64,000 nucleotides of DNA from Symbiodinium natans (taxonomy: Eukaryota; Sar; Dinophyceae; Suessiales; Symbiodiniaceae), in NCBI GenBank assembly GCA_905221605.1, contig CAJNDS010000335.1:830910-894909 (forward strand), in the 5' to 3' direction. Positions 19,383 to 29,400 of this stretch are shown one piece after another. The translations under genes were made by a program, and so were the position numbers. The notes beneath the pieces were generated by a model, which was not told the DNA's origin, ran no database searches, and worked only from the letters and a program-made list of their open reading frames with translations. Position 1 is the stretch's first letter; each line of letters opens with the position of its first letter.

Positions 19383-20651
19383 TCACTCCGACTGAGCCTT
19401 GCTCCGCTTCGGGCAAGCAGAAGCGCCGTGGCCATGCTGCCCACACTTCGGGATGGCGCATGCGTGGAGGCCCCTCTGGCACGCATTGTTCTTGACCTCA
19501 TTGGCACACGTGCCGAGCTGGAATCCGTAGCAGTACGGATTTCCTTTCTTCGTGGCAGACACGCACCCCCACGCCACCATTTGCGCTGGCATCCCGGGAG
19601 CTTTGGACTTTCCTTTGCCCTTGCCCTGGCCCTTGGGATTGCGAGGCTTGCGGGGGCCGTAGGGACCGGGGCGCTCGGGTCGCTCCAACTCCTTCCCTTC
19701 ATCAAGGGATCGAGAAGAAGCAGAAGGAAGCGGCTGCATCAAGCACACGACATCGAAAGAATTCATGACAGTTGGGAGGTGCGTGTCCAAGGGCCTGGCT
19801 CCACCAGAGGATTGCACTCCGTCACGGGTCAAGTCCCGCAACTCGCTGAAGAGCTTCTTGTCTGCAGCCACGAGTTGGGCCCAGGTTGGCCGAACATACC
19901 CAGCCGGGGCTTCTTGCATGCGTGCACGCATCAAACGATCACTCCACTGTTGCATGGTCGCGTACTCGACAAGGTTGGCTTGGTCCATGGCAAGGGAGCG
20001 ACGCTGCAACGCCTGCATGACATGAACCTCGGAAGATGTGACCGCTTTCTGCTCCGCATCCTTGTTTTCAACCTTCAGACGCCCAGTGTGCTCGTCGACG
20101 GTGAAGCGGGTGTCACGGCGTCGGTCTGAGCCCACTTCTTGCTCCCTTGAAGTACATATTTCCCAAGACAGATAGCGCAGTTCGTTGTTTTCATAGCAAG
20201 CCACGGCCCTGTCTACCAAGGCCTCGCTAGGCTCGCTCAAGCCCTTGATGGAGACTCCAACGAGCTTCTTTTTCTGCTTCTCGAACCTCTCGGCTCGCTC
20301 GGGTTGTGTCAAGCGCCTGCTTGCTGGCTCTTCAGACTTCTCGATCTTTTGGCGCAGCTCAGAAGTGACAACGGCGTAGGACTCGTGGTACAGGGCTCGG
20401 AAGCTGGCCTGGACACCAAGTTCCGCATCCCTCCCAAGCATGAGCTTCAGTGCGGCCATCAACGGGGATTCATCGGCTTGACCTGGGGTGAAGCTGGAGA
20501 TGAACGCCAGCTGTCTCAGTGAAGACACCGCGGCTTTGATTTTCGTGGCATCCTCCTTTGTGAGTCCGCTGGCATCTACCCTCGCATTGAAGACACTCTG
20601 GCTGTCCGAGTAAGAAGCGGCCATCCTCCTAGCTGCACCTGACGGGATCAA
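19383..20651 (-). CDS. gag: gag-like protein of C with Cys/His cluster
   Basis: 422 residues, positioned before the RT ORF and ending 40 bases upstream of it. The C-terminal third is basic (GKGKGKSK), followed by a Cys/His cluster (residues about 372-415: CYGFQLGTC, CQRGLHAC, CGQHGHGASAC) that could bind nucleic acid through zinc, as gag knuckles do. The N-terminal part is helical without a recognised domain. The gag role is inferred from position, basic tail and Cys cluster. Confidence 0.7.
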   Translation of the reverse strand: MIPSGAARRMAASYSDSQSVFNARVDASGLTKEDATKIKAAVSSLRQLAFISSFTPGQADESPLMAALKLMLGRDAELGVQASFRALYHESYAVVTSELRQKIEKSEEPASRRLTQPERAERFEKQKKKLVGVSIKGLSEPSEALVDRAVACYENNELRYLSWEICTSREQEVGSDRRRDTRFTVDEHTGRLKVENKDAEQKAVTSSEVHVMQALQRRSLAMDQANLVEYATMQQWSDRLMRARMQEAPAGYVRPTWAQLVAADKKLFSELRDLTRDGVQSSGGARPLDTHLPTVMNSFDVVCLMQPLPSASSRSLDEGKELERPERPGPYGPRKPRNPKGQGKGKGKSKAPGMPAQMVAWGCVSATKKGNPYCYGFQLGTCANEVKNNACQRGLHACAIPKCGQHGHGASACPKRSKAQSE

Positions 20652-20918
20652 GCCAAAACGTGCTCACTCGGCTGCCGAAATCCACCGCACGCATACAGCA
20701 TGATAGTCAAAACTCGGACGGGTGCTCACCTTGCCATCTCTGTAAGCTTGCGTTCCTTTTCTCGTTCTCGGCAAAAAGAACACGTTTGGCTCGGCATCGC
20801 CTTTGCGCCCCTGAGCACGAGCCTGGCATCGTCAATGACGCCCCAGGCCCTCTCCTCCTGCCAGGGGTGGTTCGCAAGCCCTGGCATCACCCAAAAGGCG
20901 CCCCAAGTCTGCGATCCA

Positions 20919-22682
20919 TCACACTGGTCCCTCAGAAGATCTTGGATAACACTGCTTGCAAAACGGATACAAAACTTGCGGTATATCATCGCACTTAGAA
21001 TATGACGAGGTGATCGCTCGGCCGCAACGGAACATAGTGCCCTCCTCCGACGAAACAACATGGATGAAGCGACTGACTCGATGACGAAAAACCTCTGCCT
21101 CATCCAGCCGTTCCCTCAAGCCAGGCTCGGGTTGCCACGGACCAACAAGCTCGTCGACGGCCTGCTCCTCTTCTTCCAAGTCTGGATGCTCCTCGTCTTC
21201 ACTGCCTTCTGTTGACTCCGAGACGTCATCCGGGGGGGCCTCGGGTGCAGCCGGGCGCTCCGGTGTGAACATCCCTGACCTTGTGCAGTCGGGTCTGAAC
21301 TTGTCGAAGGAAATGTCCTCCAGAATCTGATCGAACTGCCTTAGTGCCGGGGCGACGTTGTCTCTGCCGTACACGACGTCGCTGTCCGCCCGAGAGGCAC
21401 TGTGGTACCCCAGAATCAAGCGAATTTCCTTGCTGGCCCCCCATTTTGCAGCCCAGCTGAGGCCAGTGGCCTTCATGGAATGCGTGCCAAGAAGCTTGAC
21501 TGTAGCAACGTCCTCCCCAGCCTTATACAGCAAGCTCCTCAACCACTTGGCTCCCATCCCAACGGCAATCGGCGATGAGGCCCAACCCCCCCCGTCCATG
21601 GGGGCGGGCAAGAGGGGCGAGTCCTCAGACCAGCCTGGGCCGTAAAGCTCGGCGATGTCCAACCACGCAATCGCCCACGACTCATCGAGAAGGCCCTGAA
21701 CCGGGGCGCACATGGAAAGGTAACGCGTCTTCCGCTCGAGGGTGTAAGCCGTCTTCGTTCGACACACAGAAGCTTCAAGGAAGCCCCTGACTCCACCATC
21801 GGGCAGATTGGTAACATCCTTGGTGATAGCGCCACTGTTTTGCATGTCGGAGAACCGCGCACGAGCATAGGTGGCGTACAGGAAACATCCGGCAGCATAT
21901 CTGTCCGACCCACTGAAGTCACCCCAGCCGGTGACGATCCTTTCCAAGGCCTTGACGTGTGAGACCTTGAGCGGCGGCTTCTGAACCTGCTTTCTCTTGT
22001 TCAAGTACAGAGCGTTGCAAGCACCAGTCAAGCGGGTCGAAAACACATCTTCAAACTTACATTCAAGGACATGCCGACAAAAAGCCACCGAACTCAGGAA
22101 GCTGCGAGCGAAAGTAGGGGCTTGCCTGGCGCAGTACTCCTTGACGAAGCGGTACAAAAGGTCCTCCCTGAATGGGAAAGGCGGCTGGCCTTCCCTTTTA
22201 CAGAACTTCAAGTACCTGAGAATTGGCCCCGCTCGGCCATGCAGGGTGGCGCTCGCCTTCAAAGCAAAAATGTCAAGTAGAACCGAAGACAACTGCTGAG
22301 GTTCACCACCGGATGCATCCACCGCAATCTTCTCCACGACCCCGAAGTGCTCGCCGTGTGCCAGCATTATGCCACTCCATTTGGCAATGGCAGCGGATCT
22401 GCTTTCTGTCTGCTTAGCATGCCAAGGGGTCCCTTTGGACTTTGCAAACGGAATACTGGGCGCAGGGGCCGGCACAGGAGGTGTTGTGGGGAGGGGAGCA
22501 GAAGACCCCAAGGGTGCACTCGAGAGCCCGACGCCCCACCGTTGGTAGGGAGGGAGGCCTGGCAGGATGCTTGGTGGGTTGAGAATCTGGGACCTGTCCC
22601 AGGGCTGCACGAACCTGGTTTTGGACCCTTTAAGGAGGTACTCGAGATGCTGTTCGTAGGCCTCCTCAAGGTTACGCTTCAT
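20919..22682 (-). CDS. tyrosine recombinase (YR) of C
   Basis: 587 residues. The C-terminal half has the catalytic set of tyrosine recombinases: arginine in YARARFSD (R276), H401-S-M-K404 (the usual second arginine replaced by lysine), H427 in LGYHSAS, and nucleophile Y438. A proline-rich N-terminus precedes an SAM-like helical region. After the catalytic domain lies an acidic tail of about 140 residues ending in a Cys/His-rich segment. It should integrate a circular cDNA of C without making a target duplication, which fits the clean junctions. It is the first ORF of C, upstream of gag, whereas known DIRS/Ngaro elements place YR last. Confidence 0.9.
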   Translation of the reverse strand: MKRNLEEAYEQHLEYLLKGSKTRFVQPWDRSQILNPPSILPGLPPYQRWGVGLSSAPLGSSAPLPTTPPVPAPAPSIPFAKSKGTPWHAKQTESRSAAIAKWSGIMLAHGEHFGVVEKIAVDASGGEPQQLSSVLLDIFALKASATLHGRAGPILRYLKFCKREGQPPFPFREDLLYRFVKEYCARQAPTFARSFLSSVAFCRHVLECKFEDVFSTRLTGACNALYLNKRKQVQKPPLKVSHVKALERIVTGWGDFSGSDRYAAGCFLYATYARARFSDMQNSGAITKDVTNLPDGGVRGFLEASVCRTKTAYTLERKTRYLSMCAPVQGLLDESWAIAWLDIAELYGPGWSEDSPLLPAPMDGGGWASSPIAVGMGAKWLRSLLYKAGEDVATVKLLGTHSMKATGLSWAAKWGASKEIRLILGYHSASRADSDVVYGRDNVAPALRQFDQILEDISFDKFRPDCTRSGMFTPERPAAPEAPPDDVSESTEGSEDEEHPDLEEEEQAVDELVGPWQPEPGLRERLDEAEVFRHRVSRFIHVVSSEEGTMFRCGRAITSSYSKCDDIPQVLYPFCKQCYPRSSEGPV

Positions 22683-23176
22683 GGTCCCAAGAAAAACCCC
22701 CTAATCAACCCAAAAAGGGACCCTGAAGCGCTGAGGGCCGAGCAGAACTCAAGAAGCCAGCGGCAAAAGAATCCGCAGACAAGTATGAGGCCAGTGCGCG
22801 ACGGCCACGAGGGCAGCCCAGGAACCTGGAGGGAGAAAGAGGAGCACACGAGCCCCGTCGGAGCGGCTGAGTAGAACGCCTCGGAGGTTACTCTCCAAGA
22901 TGTATGTGTACAAATTGGGGCTTTCTTGGGAATATTCAAGAAGGCGCTCGAAGTAGAAGGAACGTGGGCGCAAGCGAAGTGCAACAAAAGCTGTGGGCGC
23001 AAAGGGCGCGAGAGGCTCAGAGGCCCCGGACTCGCTGCTCCCACTGGGGGAGGAAAGCATCCGCCACCCCCGCGGGGTGGCTTGCACGGGCCCTAAGGGC
23101 ACTTGTTGAAAGGGGGCCCCGTTCGGAAAAGAAGAGCCTGTTGAGGACCCACAAGGTTACGCAAGAACTGGGCCCA
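22683..23176 (-). other. 5' leader of C
   Basis: Interval between repeat A1 and the YR start. Short open frames occur on both strands but none is convincing. Confidence 0.5.
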
Positions 23177-23499
23177 GGAAAGAATTTTTCAGGCTCTCTG
23201 TCTATCTCAAATGCTCTCAGCCCACAGCTTGACGATGCAGACAAGGTCAAAATGCAGAGCCTTACCTCAAGGTTGAAAAATTCTCAATCTCTTAAAAATC
23301 ATGATACTCACAAGTTCCCCAAATACTGCAAGCGGCGTCATGACAAGCAAATGTTAAAAGCATGATGCACGCAAGTTGCTATACGAGGGAAGTAGCTTCC
23401 CAGGTTACAAAGATCCGAAAAGCGAGTTTCAAAAGTGACAGACAACTTTTGAAACATTGTGTGTCTATAAAGCTATAGGAGACGAGTCTCCAATAAAGC
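23177..23499 (-). repeat. split direct repeat A1 of C (5' end)
   Basis: 323 bases matching 14609-14931. This is the outer 5' end of C. The last 12 or so codons now read by B's truncated ORF come from it. Confidence 0.93.
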
Positions 23500-26400
23500 C
23501 TCTTCGGCCTCGTCCTTCTTGCTGCTGCGGCTCATCTCTCTCTCTTCTTATTTCTGTGGGGCTCTCCCACCTTCCTGTCTTCTTGAAGTGCTTCGTCACG
23601 AGGTTCCAGTCTTCGGCACCTTTGATTCGCGCTCCTTTCACCTGCGCTGATCCTTTCTGATCAAGCCGAACTGCTCGATACTCATTCGTGTCTTTGCAAT
23701 ACTCCCAGATCCAACCACAATCTGTGAACGTGACCACATTCCATCTGCCCTTTGCGTTCTTGCTACCTTTCTCTCCTCTCTGCGGTGGTTCTCGGTACTG
23801 CTCTTCTTCTTTCTCCTTTCTCTCTTCTTCTGTTCCTGCTGCTCCTCCTTCTTCTTTTCCTTCTTCGCTCGACTCTGCAACGTCGGGCGGTGGCGTGTAT
23901 CCTTTCTTTGTCCACCAGTTTGGATCATACCACTGGCCTTTGATCCTGACCCACAATGCTCCTTTGTGGATCTGCCACACATTGCCTTCTGCATCCTTCT
24001 TTCCTTCTGCTCCTAGTGTGGGCTTTCCATCTTCAGATCCTGAATCTTCAACTTCAACGACTTCAATCTCCTTCATTCTTGCTCTTTCCTTCTCTGCCTC
24101 AATCTCCGCTTGTGTCTTTCGTTCCTGTGCTTCCTTCAACTCCTTCTTTGCCTTCTCCTTCTCTTCTTTCGTCGCTTCTTGGGCTTCCTGCTCCTTTCTT
24201 CTCATTTCCTCATAGGCCTCTAGCTTTGCTCTTTGCTTCTTCGCCTTCTCCTTCGCGATTGCCTCGTTCCTTTCATCTTCCTTCTCCTGTGCTTCCTTCT
24301 CCTCTTGTGCTTTCCTTTCTTGTGCTTCCTTCTCCTCTTGGGCCTTCCTTTCTTGTGCTTCTTTCTCCTCCTGTGCTTTCCTTTCCTGTGCTGCCTTCTC
24401 CTGGGCCTCTTTCTCCTCCTGGGCCTTCTTTGCCTGCTCCTGTTGTCTCATTGCTTCGGCTTTCTTGTCTGTCTCCTCTTTCCTCCTTTGTCGTTCTGCT
24501 GCTTCAATCTTCTCCTCGTTGGCTTTCCTGATCTCTGCATTGATCCTGTCTTCCTCCTCTCTTCTTTGTTCTGCTGCTTCTAGCTCTTCTGCTTCTCTCT
24601 TTCTCTCGTCTGCTTCTTTCTTCATGTGCTTCGTGATCATGTCGTAGTCCTTCTTCAACTGCTCTCTCACCTCTTTGGCATCTTGCTTGTACGCTTCTTT
24701 CTGCTTCTCTAACTCTTCCTTCTCTTTCTCCAAAGCTTTCTTCTCTGCTTCAGCTTCACTGAACTTCGCAACCACCTTCGCCTTCATAACAAATGCTTGG
24801 TCACGATCTTCTTCTGCTTCCTTCGCCTTCTCTTCTGCTTCTTCTCTCTTCAACTTTTCTTTCTCCAAGGCACGTTCTTGCTTCTCCATCTTCGCGATCA
24901 GCTCGTCGAACTTCATCTTCACGGTCTCGTCGTCTTCGAGGACACCTTGCGAGCTCTTCTCTTTGTCTTCTTCTTCTTTCTTCTTTGTGACTTCACCTTC
25001 AGGCTTCTTTTCTTTGGGCTTCTCTTCTTTCTCACCCTTCTTCTCTTTCTTCTGGTTCACTGCCAAGTAGACAATGATTGTCACCAGAACAACAATCACA
25101 GCCATGCACACGGGCACGAACATCTCAAGCTCAGGCATGCTCGTGAAAACGTGTGAAAACTTCATGCTGCTGTTGCTGCTTTGACCATGTAAAACTTCTT
25201 GTTCAACTTCTTGAAGTTCTTGAGGTGGCTCTTGAGCTGTAGAAAACGGACCAAACACAAAACTCATCAGCTGCATGCAAAAATATCTTCGTGCTACAAA
25301 ATCTCCTTCTTGCTGACCTGCAGATTCAACTGCAAAACCAAAAGCTGACAATAACGTCAAACCAAGTCTGCTTCCGGATACCTTTGTCAATCTTCTGACT
25401 GTAGCTGTGCTTTCTGCGGCCATTCGTTCTTCACGACCGATTGCTTCTCGATCATCATGAACTTGAAGGATGTTCAAAAGTAGCTTCATTCTCGATGCGT
25501 TGAGGGGCTTGGTCCCTAAGTCGGCAGGGTTGAAAACAGTGCTCACTGCCTTCACGCTGCATAGGCCGTTTCTGGTAACTTCTTGCAACCAGAGCATTCT
25601 CGTTGCTAAGTGCTTGATACGACCAACACCTTGCCGGTGCACAATGCCACGCGCTGCACTGCTGTCTGTGTACGCCTTCATTCGCGCTGCTTTGCCAGAA
25701 AGGAACTCTACGGCTTCTCGAATGCCAATTCCTTCTGCGACAGCACCAGTGAGTGCGTAGTACTCGGACTCGCCACTGGAAAGTGCCACAGTTTTCTGCG
25801 TTCTTGAGTAAGAAAACGCATACTGGCCGTCCAGGAAGATGACTCCTCCTGATACAGATTTCCGGCTGCTCTTGTTGCCGGCCCAGTCGGCGTCAGAAAA
25901 TACTTCGACCAGGTGACTGCCACTCTCGATGCTCTTCTCGTTCTCATTCTCGGAATCTTGCTCCAAATTCTTGCTTCTTTGCAAGGTTGCCGTTCCAGGT
26001 CTCCCTGCTGTGTAGCAAACCGCATAGCCTGCAGTCTTCTTCAGATACAACGCGCAATGCTCGAGCTCTTTCTGCTTCTTCTGCGTAGGAGCCTTCATTC
26101 CAGTTGCCAAATTTCGGACTGCATACTGGATGTCAGGACGATCTTGGGCAAGATATAGCAGTATACCGACACAACTTCGGTACACATTCTTCTTGTTCTC
26201 GTCCAGCTCTTTTGTCTCATCGGTGTTCTGCACATTTCCTGCTGCAGGGGTAGCTTTCTCTCTTCTCGATCCAAGGCGTAGCTTTTCAAGGAGCTTGGTG
26301 ACATACTTGGTGTCAGGGCGGACAAACAACTTTCCGTCTTCATAGCTATACCTTCTCTTGAGAAAACGCACAGACTGCTTGGAAAATCCATTGCGATAAT

Positions 26401-29400
26401 CTTCTTCTGTCAGAAAAGGTCCTTCTACTTGTAGCTTCACCTTCTTCGCTAAAGCTTCGAGGACGGGCTTCACCACTGCTGCTTTTCCTGCTACTTGAAG
26501 GTCATCGACATGTACGATGCAAACGGATACGACCTTGCCGTTCTTGATCAAGCGAAACAACGCTGGGTTCGCGATGCTTTTCTCATAGCCTTCTTGTTGC
26601 AAAAGTTCTGCACAAAATTCGCTCCACAGAAGACTAGCATCTCTTTGTCCAGGAAGGACACGACCAAGACGCCAGCATTTGGCTTCCATTCCGTGTACTG
26701 CTTGACTTCCTTTTCCTCGTGGAATCTTGCAGTGTACAGGTCTCTTCTGGGGAACCTGCAAAAATGCATCTTTGATGTCAAGCGACCAAATACTCCATCG
26801 ATTTGCCAATGCCAAAATTGGAATCAGCTTCGTCAACGACGGAGAGGTAGCTGGGCTGAACACATCTTCTCGCTTCGAGTTGTTATACTCTCTTGCTACC
26901 AGCCTTGCTCTTCTCTGCCAACATCTTCGTGGCTTCAGGGCTTCATGAGGAACTTCTTGTTGCCCTTCAGGGATCTCGTTCTCGCAGATGACGTTTTCTG
27001 ACTCCCGAAATCTCCAGTCGAAAACCAGCTTTGTTGTCAACCAAACAACTTCTTTGTTCTCTTCTTGCTCCATGGGCACCTCTTCTATGACACCCATCTT
27101 TGTCAATCTGGAAACTTCCTTTCCTGCTGCGGCATCGTCAAAGATCTCGAGGTCTTCTTCTGCGAGTTGAGGAGGTCCTGCTTCCTCTGAGAAGAAACTC
27201 TCTGGAAGGACTTGAACTTCTTCTTGTTGCTCTTCATCGCTCCATTCATCTTCTGTCTCAAAGTCACCAGCTTCACTGCCTGCAAAGCAATCTTCTTCTT
27301 CGTCCGACCTCTCATCATTGTCGGGCATTCTTTCTGCTCTCATCACCGAAGACGATGCTCCAGGTCCAAACCTGGGAAGCTCAACTCTTGTTCTTGGGAT
27401 CTTGCTTGGTGAACCAACACATTCGAAGTCTGGTCTGCTTTCTCGATCCATCTTTGCTTCTTCAGGAACTTCTCCTCCTTCATCTTCGTGATCGGAAACC
27501 ATATCTGCCAGAGGATCATGCTCATCATGAACAAGTTCAAATTCTTGAAGCAATTCTTCTGCATCTCTTCTTGCTTTCTCTTCATCACTTGTTGGAGGAT
27601 CAGAGGCGGCTTCGTCTGCAACTTCATCTTCAAGGATTTTTCGCTCTTCACCTGCTGCAACTGCTGGAAGAACAATCTGCGGAGAAACCAATCTTTTCTG
27701 AGGTAGTACTCGGCTGCCAAGTGTGTTGTTCTTGATCGACCAAGTGAAAACGTTCACGCTGCTGATGGCCTTCGCGTCGTAAGCTTCACCAACTGGTCTC
27801 GCACTTCTTGATGCGTGAATGCCATCGCTCTGGAAAGTAAGCCACATTCCAGATTCAGTCTTGCCGAGGAACACTCCGAACGTCCACAAACGGTCACCTT
27901 TGCGCTTCGGTCTCAAGCGTTTCACCATAATCGTGCTTGCAAATGGTACGAGTTCTCCTCGATACGGTTGGCCTGTCATGAATTCATACGGCGTCTTTCC
28001 TGTTGCTGAGGACCGATGAAAACGGTTGAGTAGCCACGCAGAGTGTCGCATTGCCCACGACATCAGTGGGTGTTCATGGCTAAGAGGAAGTTCTGTCTTC
28101 ACTCTGACCTCATCCAGGATACAATTCGCATGCCTTCTGACTGTTTGGACTGCACGCTCGGCCAAACCATTGCTTTCGTGATCATGGGGTACACTTGAAA
28201 GAAGTGTAGTGCTCAAACCATGCGCTCCACGCATCTTCTGGAGTGCAATCTTCAAGCTTCTGCAAACACCTTCATTGTCTGCCTTCACATTGATTTCTGA
28301 GTACCCAAGCTGCAGTGTAGCTGTAGTCAACGCTTCGGTCATGTGCCTCAGCGCATCTGCGCCTCCTCTTCTTGCTACGGGCACGGCGACAAACCACTTG
28401 GACCATGCATCATTCGCTATTAGCGTGACCATGGGCTGCGCCTCAGAGCTGCTCGTTGAGGTGTACGCAAAGTCGAAACAGAGTGTTGACTTGCTGCTCT
28501 CTTCAGCGGGGGAGCGAGTCAATTCGCTCTTCCGATGCTGATTTTCTTTCGCCCGAGTGGCGACGCAATGCTCACACCAGCCAGCAAATGGCAGGTGCGT
28601 CAGGTTGTGTAGCATCACTTCCTGCTCATTGGGGCGTTCTTCGCGCTTCCTCATCAGCGGCGCGACCTGCGCTTCATACTGCCTGCGCCCGAGGGCTAGG
28701 CTGTCTGCCGCTTCGCGCTCTTGAGCTGCGCGAGACAAGCGCTTCAGCATCTGTTCTTTGCTGCCACTGCTTGGTACTTCAAATTCACGACAAAGTTGAC
28801 GTAAAATCTGCACGCTGCTATTCTTGCTGTACTCATAGCCATCGTAGGTGAACACAAGAGAATCTCGTTCAACTTCACCTCGAGGTGCTTCTTCCATCTG
28901 CACATCTTCTGGGAGGAAACTTTTCTTTTCTTCTTCAAGCTTCTGTCTCTTTGCCTCTTGCTCTTGTGCACTGCTTCTTCTATCTTCACGAACAGGTTCT
29001 TTGAGACGAAATCTGGTCTGACCATACCACGGCAAAGCGAATGCTTCTTCAGGAGGTTCTGTGTCTCTGCTCCAATCATCTTCGTCTTCATACAAATTCG
29101 TGGCATAGACACACTCGCCAATAGTGTATCTCCAGGACGTCAGATTCTCAATGTCCGTGGGCATTCCAGCTACGTTCTCAGGGTTGAACTTGTGAGTGCG
29201 CGGCGTGTTGTGGTACCGCACAAGTTCCGTACCAGCCTTCTCGATGCTCCACGTGTCGCTGGTTCTTGCTTCTTGTTCTTGGCGTTCATCTTTCTTCAAG
29301 GGGATGCCCAAGACATTCAGCGGGATAACTCGTGACGACAATGCTGTCACCACTTCAAATTCCCCGCCTGCGCTGATATCCTCAAACGGGTCCATCTTCT

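Larger units (their letters stand above)
14317..23499 (-). mobile_element. DIRS/Ngaro-type tyrosine-recombinase retroelement C, nested in B
   Basis: 9183 bases on the minus strand with split direct repeats: A1 (23177-23499), ORFs, B1 (14932-15208), A2 (14609-14931), B2 (14317-14593). This A1-ORFs-B1-A2-B2 layout is the hallmark of PAT/Ngaro-like DIRS elements. It carries tyrosine recombinase, gag-like and RT/RNase H ORFs. No target duplication is present: deleting exactly these bases restores the interrupted ORF of B, as expected of recombinase-mediated insertion. Repeat pairs look identical, so the insertion is very recent. Confidence 0.93.

Noticed and set aside
23688-24583. Plus-strand Ser/Phe/Leu-rich frames that look like membrane proteins
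   Set aside because: Complement of the K/E-rich coiled-coil tail of B. The hydrophobicity is a codon artefact.
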